Shown: piece by piece, positions 22,998 to 33,889 of the stretch
Layout: each line of letters begins with the position of its first letter
Numbering within the stretch: the first letter of the stretch is position 1
Assembly: GCA_017506865.1 (NCBI GenBank)
Contig: JAFCMP010000445.1
Coordinates: forward strand, 620,001-684,000
Source: Tribonema minus
Taxonomy: Eukaryota; Sar; Xanthophyceae; Tribonematales; Tribonemataceae
Direction: 5' to 3'
DNA: 64,000 nt
Notes under the pieces: generated by a model
Databases searched by the model: none
Seen by the model: only the letters and a program-made list of their open reading frames with translations
Told to the model about the DNA's origin: nothing
Translations under genes and position numbers: made by a program

Positions 22998-25900
22998 ATG
23001 CGGCCATTTGATGCTCTGATCGTTGCGCGAATGCAAGCGCTGCTGGCAAAGCAGCCATTGCGGCTGCTGGCGAAAGAGCCCAGGTTCATGCCCCAAGCAC
23101 GCAGAGCGGCAGTGCTGGTGCCTTTGTGCAACGACATGGGTGTGCCGAGGTAAGACCGCACTTCAACCTCGGCGGCAATAAAACGCGCGCCATGCTGCTT
23201 GGTCCTGTTGGTGTCTGTTGGTGTCTGATGGTGTTTGTGCTTCATAAAAACCAGGGCTTGCCGTACTGAATCATGGCTCTCAGAGTGTCATGCTTTCAAT
23301 GTGAAGATTGCGTGTGTGCAGCATGTCGCTCTCGCTGGTTCGTTTGCCGTGCAGTCCGCTGACCGATGCTGCCACGGGCTGACTGATTCTCAGTGATTAG
23401 CGCGCAGCAGCAGCGCTCAGCACCAATCATGTTGCATCAACGGGCATCCCTTCACGTTGGTGTGTGCTTGGACCCGGCCCTCCTTGTTGCTACATCGTCG
23501 TTGAGAGGACCTGTCCTCATTGAGGTTTAGGCATGCAAGCGCACGCACCAACGCAGCGCTAATCCGCGCGTGTCGCGCAGTATCCTCTTCACCGTGCGGA
23601 CAGCCACCGTCCCCACGCACAAGGGCCAGGTGGCGTTTCCAGGGGGCCACATCAAGGCAGGCGAGGGCCCAGTGGACGCTGCGCTGCGAGAGACTGTGGA
23701 GGAAGTGGGGGAGGGGATTGGCGCTGTGCACATTGTCGGCCACTGCCAGACGGTGCCTGCAGGTGAGCAAACACACAAACTTTAACTTCTGCCGCATGCC
23801 CTCCCCGGGCCTTGGGGGCATGTCGCAGGGCAGAAGACTGTGGAGGGAGGGGGGGAGGGGATCGGCGCAGTGCACGTCGTCGGCAACTGCCAGTCGGTGC
23901 CTGCAGTGAGCAAACACTTGAACTTCAACTTCTGGCGCATGCCCTCCCCGGGCCTTGGGGGCATGTCGCAGGGCAGAAGACTGTGGAGGGAGGGGGGGAG
24001 GGGGTCGGCGCAGTGCACGTCGTCGGCAACTGCCAGTCGGTGCCTGCAGTGAGCAAACACTTGAACTTCAACTTCTGGCGCATGCTCCCGCCGATCCTCA
24101 GGCGTCGGGGGCACGTGGGGGCAGCCGCAGCATGACTGTGTGGGGGAAACAGTTGCGAGGCATGATTTATGAGTGGTGGTCGATACGTTCATTGCTGCCC
24201 CAGTCGAGGCATGCAAGCGGCTGTTACATGCAGTGTATGTATCGTCTATGGCCTCGTTATATGGTGGCGCACAAACACGACTCCAGTGGCAACTGGTGCA
24301 GCTTACGACAGCGTTCTCCACGACCTGTTTCATTGCGTGATGCAAAGCCGTGCCCATCCCGTACCTGCACAGCGATGGCAAAGCACACGATGCCAGTCGT
24401 TGCGGCGGATGCAGGCGCGGCCTGCAAGGGCGCTGCCAGCTATAGCTGCGCCAGCGACAGCGGTGCGGGCAGGTTCTCCCGTAAAACAGCCTGGTCGTGG
24501 CCTGCCGATGACGTTACATACTTCAGAATTGCATGAATATGGGAAGGGGGGGAGGAGGCATCCCACGCTGCCCCGCCTTGCAACGCGGCCTGACGCTGTT
24601 ACAAAGTTTTGTGTGCGGGAACAGCACAAACTTTAATCACAACTTCACGTTCAGTCACTGTAGCACGCCTGCCTTCAACTTCAAAGACCGCCTGCCGCGG
24701 CGCCCCACGCACGCGGCCCTCGCGACGCCCGCAGTTGGGGCACGCAGTTGCAGCTCACCCTCCCTCTTGTGCATCGAGCAGCTCCAACTTTAACAGTTGC
24801 CTGACGCTATACATACCCTTGTGTGCGCGTGGCTCTCGCGCACGCGCGCAGTCACGGGGACGCGCGTGACGCAGCTCAACTTCAATCACAATGTCAAATT
24901 CAGCAACTCACGGCAAGTTATATTTTTCAAAAAAAGTATTGCTTGTAATTCATGCGGCGCTCGCCCCTGTGCACGCAGTCACGGGGACGCGCGTGACGCC
25001 GGTTGTCGGGTGGGTCGAGCACGACCTGGACAAGGGGGGGGGGGGGGCGATCGCACCTACTATCTGAAGATATCCATTGCCGTGTGTGGGGTGTGGGCGG
25101 GGGGGGCATCCCACGCCGTGCCGCCTGGCAACGTTGCCTAACGCTATACAATCTCTTGTGCCGGAACAGCACAACTTCAAGCACAACTTCAAGCACAACT
25201 TCAAGTTCAGTAAATCTAGCACGATCGCCTTCAGCTTCAAGCATTGCCTGCCCCGCGGCTCTTGCGAATGCGCGCAGTCACGGGGACGCGCGTGACGCCG
25301 GTCGTGGGGTGGGTCGAGCGCGACGTGGGCAGGGGGGGGGGGGGGGGGTATCGTACCTACTGTCTGAATATATCCATTTCCATTGCCGTGTGCGTACTTC
25401 AAGCATCGCCTACCCCTGCTTGTGAACGCGCGCAGTCACGGGGACTCGCGTGACGCCGGTTGTGGGGTGGGTCGAGCGCGATGTGGACGGGTGCCGGCGG
25501 CTGGAGCTGTGCCCGGATGAAGTCGCGCACGCGTTCACCGTGCCTCTCGCGCACCTGCTGGACCCCGCCAACAGGTGTGCATATTCGCAAAGTCCAACTC
25601 TGCACAACTTCATTCCCTGACCCTAACCCCAACCCTGGCCATAACTTTGCCACAGTGAGTGTATGTGCGTGTGCACGTGTTCACCGTGCCGCTCGCGCAC
25701 CTGCTGGACCCCACCAACAGGTACGTATGCGTGCCCGCAAACTTGATTTACGCAGAGAGTTCAAATTGTAATCAGAGACCTCAATGTTGCCCAGCTATGC
25801 CGCAGTATGCAGTGTCAGAGAGCGCGTTCACCGTGCCGCTCGCACACCTGCTCGACCCCGCCAACAGGTGATGCGTGCACGCATACCGTGCCGGCAAACT

Positions 25901-27995
25901 TGAAGTTGAAGACTGACCATGTTGACCAGCCTGTGTCGCACTGTGCAGTGTCAGAGAGCGCGTTCACCGTGCCGCTTGCGCACCTGTTGGGCTCCGCCAA
26001 CAGCTGATGCGTGCGCGCGCGCGCCCCATGCAAACATCAAAATGTAGAACTTGAGGTTTCCGCGCACAAAGTGCGCTGCAGCGGTGTGTCAGCAGCGCGC
26101 GTTCGTTGTACGCTGGCGCACTCGCTGGTGCCGCCAACAGGCGCAGGTAGGCGGTGACGCGCGTACGCAAAGTTCAACTCTGCGCGACTTCGGTGACCAC
26201 ATTTTGCCACAGTGTGTGCGCGTGCACCGTCACCTGTGAGGCTGACATACCACAGCGCACACAAGTGAGCAGCGCCCTCCGCCGCATTGCCCGCCCCTTG
26301 TTGCCAAACGCTGGTGGCATCGTCACTGCTCAGCCTGCTGCGAGTACAGTCGTCACAGCCGGCAGTGCGTTTGGGCGTGTATTGACCAGTTCGTGCGGCC
26401 TCGTCGCAGCAGAGCGGCTCAGCAGCTGGGATTAGGGTTAGGATTGAGGATTAGGGTTAGAGTTAGAGTTAGGGTGAGGGTGAGCGCTCACTCATTACCC
26501 TTGCTCGAAGACATGTGACCAGCTGTGCCGACAGACTCATTGACGTACAACAGGCGGACGCGGCCAGTTAGACTTGAAGTTGACGTAGCACTGTAGTTGA
26601 AGTTGACCGTGTGCGCTCGTACCTCTTTGTATGCGACGCTCCGCTGCTTTGCAGGGGCATGGAGAGGCTGGGGGCGAGGGGCGACATGCCAGTGTTCATG
26701 GCGGATCCCCACAGGATATGGGGGCTCACCGGTGAGTAAGTGCATCAGGCATGGTGTGTACCTATGGCTCATGTTGTCGTCAGCAAACGTACTCACAGAT
26801 AGTTGTGCAAATTGATGCCAGCAAGCATTGTGAAAGCTCTAGAAGATTTGGGGGCTCACCGGTGAGTGAGTGCATCGCGGATGGTGTGTATGACCCACTG
26901 TATGATCAGCAAACGCACTCACAGGTGGTTGCGCAATCTAATGCCAGCAAGCAACGTGAACGCGCCAGCAGCGGGGGCGTGATCAGCCAGAGGGCTGCAA
27001 GAAGGCTACAGCCCTGAGCTGTGCACCAAACCCTACGTCTAAGGGCTAGTTGAGAGCGTTGCACCAAACCCTAGGTCTAGGGCTATGTTGTGCGCGTTGT
27101 CCGTGGAGTGCGTACATGCAGGCGGGCGCACGTCGAACAATCGCTGACGACGATGTTCGGCGGATGATGCGTGCAGTAGCGGCTGTGTGCCTGAAGTCGC
27201 GCGCCTGACTCTAACCCTAAGCCTATCCTAACCCTACGCTAACCCTACTCTAACCCTAACCTCAAGTGCAGGTTGCCGTCGCCTCCAACAACGTTAGGTC
27301 AACAGCATGTGGCGTGTGTGAGGCCTGCAACAGTGTACCGGCATTGCATTGCACTGTGGCACTCACATAATTATCAGTGCTGTAGGAATCAGCGTTGGGG
27401 TGCGCGTGAAATGAGGGCGAACCATGTTATTCTCGCTGTCACACCCCGCGCCCTCTTGACCCGCTGGAGTGTTCAAATCGTGTTCCAAAGTAAAGCCTGC
27501 TATTGGCGTCTGTCCCCGATCGCAGCGTTCATCACCGACATCGCGCTGCGCAACGCCGAGCACTGCTGCAGTGCTGCCAGTGCTGCAGTGCTGCCAGCGA
27601 AGCCGTTGTGCGCCGTCACATCCCGCACCCTCTTGAGCCGCCGCAGTGGTCAGATCACGGTCTCCTAATCCATTTCCTTTCACATGACCTTTTTAGTTCT
27701 TAGTACATGACAATCACATGAATGAAAAAAGCTTACAAAGCATGCGTACGCCTGCCTCCGGCGTCCGTCTCCGCGCGCAGCGTTCATCACTGACTGTGCG
27801 CTGTCACAGCCTGCGCCCACCTGCGCCGCAGTGTCTGAATCACGCACTTCCTTGTGTATGCCTGCTTCTGGTGTCCGTCCTTCGCACGCAGCATTTATCA
27901 CAGACGGCGTGCTGCGCAACGCCGTGGTGCCCGCGCTCGCTGCGCCGGACGCGCGCGACGACGGCGAGGAGGGCTCCGCGCTGAGCGCGCACTGA
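22998..27995 (+). CDS. Nudix hydrolase, CoA diphosphatase type (NUDT7/NUDT8-like)
   Basis: Predicted to cleave CoA or acyl-CoA to 3',5'-ADP and (acyl-)phosphopantetheine. Exons 22998-23149, 23581-23762, 25436-25574, 26655-26731 and 27892-27995 sum to 654 nt (217 aa), with phases matching at all four junctions. Exon 1 ends AAVLVPLCNDMGVP, and exon 2 continues SILFTVRTATVPTHKGQVAF then PGG, the NuCoA/UPF0035 signature. The Nudix box starts at Gly73: GHIKAGE, then REtvEEvG with Arg87, Glu88, Glu91, Glu92 and Gly94, so the metal-binding glutamates are present. Exon 3 has PDEVAHAFTVPLAHLLDP and exon 4 RIWGLTG, both typical of this subfamily. The C-terminus (SAH) is not a peroxisomal PTS1. It follows LACS on the same strand. 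The first in-frame ATG of exon 1 was taken as start and gives the normal family length. Confidence 0.9.
23826..24049 (+). repeat. Two 3'-edge echoes of Nudix exon 2
   Basis: Two copies, near 23826-23905 and 23969-24048 and almost identical to each other, of the exon-2 end (reading KTVEGGGEGIGAVHVVGNCQ then SVPA). Both end GCAGTGAGC where the real exon ends GCAGGTGAGC, a shared one-base loss at the donor. The flank CACTTGAACTTCAACTTCTG is repeated too. Confidence 0.9.
24850..25335 (+). repeat. Three 5'-edge echoes of Nudix exon 3
   Basis: Copies of acceptor CGCGCAG plus TCACGGGGACGCGCGTGACG start at 24853 (short), 24979 and 25278. The last two run on to read VTGTRVTPVVGWVEHDLD and VTGTRVTPVVGWVERDVG and then break into a G homopolymer. 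The intact exon starts at 25436. Confidence 0.9.
25670..26008 (+). repeat. Three 3'-edge echoes of Nudix exon 3
   Basis: Copies reading VFTVPLAHLLDPTNR (to 25721), SAFTVPLAHLLDPANR (to about 25867) and SAFTVPLAHLLGSANS (to about 26005), each with donor-like sequence (GTACGT, GTGATG, CTGATG). Decay increases with distance from the intact exon. Confidence 0.9.
26845..26880 (+). repeat. 3'-edge echo of Nudix exon 4
   Basis: A short copy of the exon-4 end: GATTTGGGGGCTCACCG, then GTGAGTGAGTGCATC, matching ATATGGGGGCTCACCG then GTGAGTAAGTGCATC at 26716-26746. Confidence 0.85.
27526..27800 (+). repeat. Two 5'-edge echoes of Nudix exon 5
   Basis: Acceptor CGCAG followed by CGTTCATCACCGACATCGCG at 27526 (peptide AFITDIALRNA) and by CGTTCATCACTGACTGTGCG at 27781. 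The intact exon 5 at 27892 reads AFITDGVLRNA. Both lie upstream. Confidence 0.85.
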
Positions 27996-29417
27996 TTGGC
28001 GCGTCACCGTTGAACATTGGGTACTTCAACTCCTGCGTTCGACGTTCCCCGCGGCGCTCGGCTCTTCCGGCGCGACGAGGAGGGGGCTCCACTCCGCTCT
28101 CAGTGCGCACTGGTGGCGCGGCGGCGCGTGTTGAGTGACTCACCACTCGTGAGTCAGAGGCCTCTGCAGTGCTCGTCCGGGGCGCGCGGAGGAGAGGGCT
28201 CCGCTCTTTGCACGCGCACTGATGGCACGTTGAGGCAGGGTGTGGGGTAGTGCGGCTCACATGCCTCAACAGCCTGTGCCCAGGGCGAGTCACTTGAAGT
28301 TGGCTTTAGCGGGGCTGGAAGGCAACTTCAAGATGATACCCTGGGGGGCGGCCGCAGTTGATGCAGTGTATGCCAGCTGCAGCTCCCCCCCTCCCCCGCC
28401 CACCCATCCTGTTAAGAGAGTGGTACAGTGGCTGGGAAAGCTCTCACCGGAGCAAACCTCAAGGAGGGCTTGCCTGAGCACTGCCTCACGTCGCAGCAGC
28501 ATGGCTCAGCAGCTGATCACGATCCAAGGTGCCTCAGCTCTCATGTCTTAGCAGTAGCGGCCGCTAGCACGAGCTTGCGTCTAGAGCTCTGTATGCAGTG
28601 GCACCTGCAGTGCGTCAACTTGCATATGCGCATGCCATGATGTGGTACATGCTGAAGGTTCGCTAGGAACTGGAACTGGCATTGGCTCCTTGTTGATACA
28701 TGCCGCTGTGTGTGTGTGTGCTGCGCATAGCACACAATACTCTGTTGCAAGCCTGCATGTGCCTGCCTGCGCGTACTAGTAGCTACGGTACGTGTACTAG
28801 TAGTTCGCCCGTGTAGAGCGCAAGTTCGCCAATCACATTTGAAAAGAGATGGTGATGAGAAACGTGAGGTGAGGTGGCATGGTGCATCATGTGTGTGTGT
28901 GTGTGTGTATGCGTGTGCTCATTGTTTGTGAGTGACTCTTGCTGCCGTCACGGGGCATGTGATCGCACACGCGAATCCATGATATCCCTCTGCTCATCAT
29001 CTGTACCTCGTTGCCCTGATCTCAAAATAATCGTACTACTAGGTCAGCGATTTGTCAAGGAACTGCACATGAAGTGAATGCATCGAGTAAAGGTCTGTGA
29101 TTCATGGCCGGTTCACTCTGAACATATTCTGATCCCGTGAGGTTTGATGCATCATTCTAATTTTGCAACTTTTTAAGATTATGGATGTACCTGTCCAACT
29201 ACATAGTGCATACAGTGTGTCGTGTCCTACAAGTTCTACTTCAACTTCGAAACTTCAAAGCGATCCCTGTGAGGAATCAAGACAAACAAACCAGCGAAAC
29301 AGTCGGAGCAGGCGAACCACCTTGATGGCACCATAGAGCCTACTGAGACTGTGCCCACCTGTTTTCGGTGAACAAGGCAGACCTTGCGCTTTCTTTGAAA
29401 GACCAGGCAAGCTTGCC
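27996..29417. other. Nudix-EMC5 intergenic region
   Basis: Besides the stop-end echoes it contains a (TG)n tract near 28889-28908 and becomes clearly less GC-rich after about 28,550. I see no supported gene. The EMC5 promoter should lie in the right part. Confidence 0.6.
28060..28235 (+). repeat. Two echoes of the stop-codon end of Nudix exon 5
   Basis: Copies near 28068-28130 and 28172-28232 repeat the end of the coding region and the start of the 3' flank (GAGGAGGGGGCTCC... GCGCACTGGTGGCGCG and GGAGAGGGCTCCGCTC... GCGCACTGATGGCACG), against GAGGAGGGCTCCGCG... GCGCACTGATTGGCGCG at 27964-28001. They show that echoes also form at an exon edge with no donor site. Confidence 0.75.
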
Positions 29418-32087
29418 ATGGTGAAGCTTGGCACTATTGTGGCGGGGCTGGGGCTGCTGGTGTTATTACACGCTGGATACTCAGCAGCGCATTACAGGCA
29501 AGTCATGCCATCTCTACTATGCACGTGATCTCGCATTTGCCACAAGCTCGAATCTGTGAAGTTTGCCTTAGCGTGGATCCCGCGCAAGTAAGTAATAACA
29601 GTAGAGCTCTGATCGATGCTGAGTTCAGAGTTTTGATCTAATAATCGATGGGTCAGAATGTCGGCTGTGTGCTTTCACATTGCCATCAAACGCGAGAAAC
29701 ACGTGCACTGCCGAGACTCAACTTGCATCTCGATAAGCTACAGGTGCAAGTGCTTGAGCACCATGGCTGAGAGTAGCATTGCAGCAACACACCCTGTGTC
29801 GAGCCGGTATGATGATTCACCGTCGCGTGTGTCAATCCCAAGTGAGCGCACTTGTGCGCTCAGCTAAACCATGCATGATACATGCGTAGGCGGAAATGCC
29901 AACGTTCCCGCTCATCATTTGGCACTGAGGAGGTGAAGGGCGCTTGACACCACGCACGATGTGCAGCACTGCGCCTCTGACATGGCTTGCCATCTGAAGT
30001 CCCTTGCGCTTGTGTTGTTGCATCGTTCCTGCACGTGGCTCACCATTTGAAGTCGCCTGATGTGTATTGAACACTGTTTGGACTATTTCAGAAGCCCCCC
30101 TCTCTGCAATTACCCAATGAGTGGCAGCCATGCGCAGCTGACAGCTTGCGCTTCTGTGTCACACGAACGTCATTTTTAACATAGTCTCCGGTGACTCTCC
30201 GTTCCGCCCGCAACCCGCAACTGTGTCAAATGACTTGAGGCAACCACCTGCTGTTCTGGGCACACAAACGTCACTCCATTCATGGCGCTCAAACAGTTTG
30301 TGATGCTACACGTTGCCCGCGACATGCTGCCGGTGTCATGTGACAACACGCCACCGTGTCAATCATCACTCTGTATATACGTACTATCAAATTGAAGTTG
30401 GTGACGCTACACCTCTCGCGCGACATGCCGCCATCTTGATGTGTTAATATAATAACGCACTCGACAACACGCCGCCATGTCGTTTCGTTTGACTTCAGGC
30501 AGTTTATCGTCGCCGCGGAAGGGGAAGCGGCGCCTGCAGAGGACGCACCGCCGGTGAGACAGGCTTGCTTCTACTTGATCACTAGTATGTTTCTACTGCA
30601 ATGGCAGTCTACTTGCAATCCTAGGGTTGGGGATCGGGTTAGGATTAGGGTAGGGTTAGGGTTAGCAGAGGACACGCCTCCGGTAAGCATCAATTGTCAA
30701 AATGTCATTTAATTACATGTGCTCGCTGGCACTTCATTCTCAACAATAGATGAATGCACATGGACTTGTCTTTATCATGATTCATGGCTCCAAGGGAGGC
30801 CGGGTGCCCTATGTGTTCCTAGGGTTCACTGCTGATAGCATGCAGCCTAGTTGGCGGACGCGACTCCGGTGAAGCAGGCTTGCCGCTAATCCATTACCAG
30901 TGTGTATCTACATACACGGCTGTCAAATTGCAATCCCAAGGATCGGGTTAGGGTTCGGGTTTGAACAACTTGATAAGGATTTAGTGGGGGGCAGCTCGTA
31001 TTTGGCGGATTCGCAAAAGTGACCGTCAGTGCGCATCGAGACGCTTTGCAGGTTCTGGTATGTAGGGCTTTTCTGCATGCTGAGCGCGAATCAATGGGAA
31101 GTGTGCGCATGCCTGTGAGCCGCATCGTATCCCCCTGCAAAGCGGCGCATTGCAACGGTGCAACCGCTACGTCCCACTCTGCCAGCATCTGTACATACCG
31201 TATTGTCTATGATGAAGCCCATGGGGCGACTTTTTTATAAATGAGTTTCCGAGCCCTCCTGAAATGATGCGCCACCCTTTTTATTTGCTCATGACAACGT
31301 GCCCCGCCCCCTTTTCTGCATATGCATATGCAGCATAACGTGCCCTCTGCGCATGCACACTCTGCAGGGATGATCCACTCAGTGACTTATTCGCTCTCAT
31401 ACAACAAGTCGCCCCTTGGGCTTAATTGTGGACAATACGGTACACGCATGTGTTTCTGCACTCCACCACACGAATGATGTTGCCGTGGAATGGCAGTGTG
31501 TGGAAACGCTCGCAAGTGCGCGTCGACAACGTCGCCTGAGTGTGTGCGGCGCACGTCGCAAGGCCCAGGTGCTCACTGCGCAGGCACCTTTCAGCGGGCA
31601 CATCCAATGTTCATGTTTAAATGGTCCAGCTTTTCACTGGCTGGCATTGATGTCTGTGTTGCCCATGCTGAGTGTGTTCATAGTCGTCGCTTGGCAAAAG
31701 CGTCGCCGCGCAATCAACGCAGCATCTGGCATGTTTTCCATCGCTGATCTGTACTACCTTCTTTGCCTCGTAGCACCCACCGGCCGCGAATGCAACTGCA
31801 ACCGCTCCCCCCCTCCCCCCCAACACGCTGCTTCTGACCCCCCCCCCCCCTTCTCCCCCCCCTCCCCCCCCCCTCAGCTGGATGCCGTAGTAGAGACAAT
31901 AGTGGGGTTCTTGCTCTGCGTAGCGGGGGTCGTCTCGGCCGCCGGTCAGATGCTCCCCGTGAGGGGGCCCGCAGGGGGGGGGCGGAGCGCTGACGCGCAC
32001 GAGGGCCTGCCCGGTTTCGCCGTCTTCAGTCACCGCGCGGTGCAGCTGCGACGGCGCACACAGGCACTAATAGCGGCAAAAAAGTAG
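29418..32087 (+). CDS. EMC5: ER membrane protein complex subunit 5 (EMC5/MMGT1-like)
   Basis: Small two-TM subunit of the EMC, which inserts tail-anchored and multi-pass proteins into the ER membrane. Exons 29418-29497, 30499-30553 and 31878-32087 sum to 345 nt (114 aa), in the size range of the family (roughly 105-135 aa). Residues 1-27 hold TM1 with the family start pattern: MVKLGTIVAGLGLLVLLHAG, then YSAAHYR (compare LxHAAxSAxxHR). After an acidic linker (AAEGEAAPAEDAPP) the second helix runs about 46-72 (LDAVVETIVGFLLCVAGVVS). The C-terminus ends near FAVFSHRAVQLRRRTQALIA. Intron 1 starts with GC, not GT (CAG then GCAAGT), a good GC-AG donor. It is co-oriented with the Nudix gene and convergent with the Tweety-like gene. 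Confidence 0.92.
30660..30875 (+). repeat. Two 3'-edge echoes of EMC5 exon 2
   Basis: GCAGAGGACACGCCTCCG followed by GTAAGC at 30665-30688, and TTGGCGGACGCGACTCCG followed by GTGAAG near 30851-30874, against GCAGAGGACGCACCGCCG followed by GTGAGA at the exon end (30553). The TTAGGG-like tract 30637-30664 abuts the first copy. Confidence 0.7.
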
Positions 32088-32220
32088 CAGAAAGCCCCCC
32101 CGGCTGAGACGGTGCACGGAGGTGCTGCGCGAGTGGGAGAAAAAAGTAGCAGAAACGCCCCCCCTCCCCCTTCCCCCCCCCCGGGGGGGTGCGGGCGGCA
32201 GAACGTGGCAGAAATGCAGC
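32075..32220 (+). repeat. Echoes of the EMC5 stop-codon end
   Basis: The sequence AAAAAAGTAGCAGAAA with the TAG stop occurs at the gene end (32079-32094) and again at 32138-32153. A weaker version (AACGTGGCAGAAATG) lies near 32203-32217. C runs follow the first two. Confidence 0.6.
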
Positions 32221-33889
32221 GGCGCGCCCGTTCTCCCCCCCTTGTACATGAATTGTGTGAGTTCCGCTGCACTGAGCTGATGGTGTGCTGTGTGAGCCGG
32301 TGCCTGTTCCCTGGTATTGAACTGTCACGCCGTCATGTTGTTGGCGTGAAGCATTTGTGCGTTCTGCAGCAGCGCATCAACTGGTGGCTGCGCCTGCAGC
32401 CGACCGAAGAGGCTCAAGCGTGCATGGTGTTCTTCAAGTTTGTTGCCCGCGATGATGGCCCCGTGCCGCCACTCAAGCTGCCTGTTGCCACAGTTCATGT
32501 GTTGCGCACTGCTGTTGGCGCATGCGCACACCACCACATGGACGACATAGTATGCCAGGCATTGCAAGATGTGTTGCCGTTGCAGCCGTTGGTTTGTGCT
32601 TTGACTTTGGCCAATTTGTCTTCTGTGTGCGCGCACTGGATCAAGCAGCGCGGTCATGAGACATCAGCTGCAGGCTCGGCGACACACGTGTCACAAAACA
32701 CGTCATGCTATCGACACACTGTGGGGACGGACATGATGCACTCACTGCCCTTCAGCAGCTTCACAGTCTGTGCAGTTGTCCGCTATGACAGTCTCATGCA
32801 TGCACAATGGCACTGGGAGGAGCCAACAGGTCAGTGCAAACGCTTTGACAAAATGAACAGTGCAGAGCAGAGCAGAGCAGCTGACAGGCGCAGAACTGTG
32901 CTCCCCTCTTCAGGTGACAACGTAAAATTTCAAAGCACCGCAAATCTTGTCCTCTCACTCTCACGGGGCGTCACTGTGTAACAAGTGGTACGTTGTGTAA
33001 GGGCACGGGCGCACACGAGCACTGCTGCTGCACGGGAAACTCAAAAAAAGAGGGGGGGGACAGACTGACGGCCCACTGCAGACACACAAAGCACCCCCGG
33101 TCGGGGGGGTGTCAGTAGCCCACTGCCCTCGACCAAGGGTTGCCGCGTAAACCGTACGAAAGATAATCCGTAAGAGGGAGGGGGGTCGAAACGACTAATG
33201 ATCGGGGGGGGGGGATAATGTACCCGGGTCGGGTCGGGAAGAAACAAATTCCGCCGGAGCTCCGCAGCCTACACCGCATGCCGCCGCCACCGCCGCTGCT
33301 GCCGCCGCCGCTGCCGCTGCCGCCACCGCCCGCCGCGCAGCGAGCGCGGCCATCCCACCAGGGTGCCGCCGCTGCAAACTGCGCGCGCGCGTTTGACGCG
33401 CGGCGCCGCCACATGCGCCGCCGCATATGGGCCGCAGCGCCCGCTTGCTGCGAAAGGGCCTTCACCAGGGTCGTACTTCACGTCACCCTTATGGGTTGAG
33501 CCGCCCTTCTTCCGTCGCAGCGTAAACTTTCTCGCAGCTGCCCCCACGGGGGGTTGATTTGCCCGCTGCCGGCGTGGGGGGCGGGGCGATTTCTCGCCCC
33601 CGCCAGCCCCCTGTAAAATGACACAAACCGGGCCCCTCTTTACCCTACCCCAGGCCCCCCCCGACTAAAATGACACGCAGAGCGCAGCGGCGGCGTGCGC
33701 ATGGCGCGTTGCTGCAGCCCCTGCGGGCCCGCCGCTCGGCGCCGAATTTGACGCTGCGCTGCTTCGCGCGACGGTGCTTGCGCGCACGCGGCGGCGACGC
33801 CGGCAGCAGCGCTCGACGACAGCGGCGGCGCGCCCCGCGTGGCCGAACCCCCCGAATGATCGTGTTGCTGAGAGGGGGAGCAGCAGCGC
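32088..33889. other. Convergent intergenic region between EMC5 and the first Tweety-like gene
   Basis: Both genes should end here. A + strand open frame (32112-32981, 289 codons) is the longest thing present. It opens inside C-rich low-complexity sequence, shows no recognisable domain, and has no upstream room apart from the EMC5 stop, so I do not call it. 33285-33345 is a CCG/CTG-rich block. TGTAA, the polyadenylation signal of some algae, occurs near 32979 and 32995 on the + strand, but this is only suggestive. Confidence 0.5.

Noticed and set aside
32112..32981. 289-codon + strand open frame after EMC5
   Set aside because: It begins in C-rich low-complexity sequence directly after the EMC5 stop, shows no recognisable domain, has no echoes at its edges, and the opposite strand is also open. 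Likely chance in GC-rich DNA.
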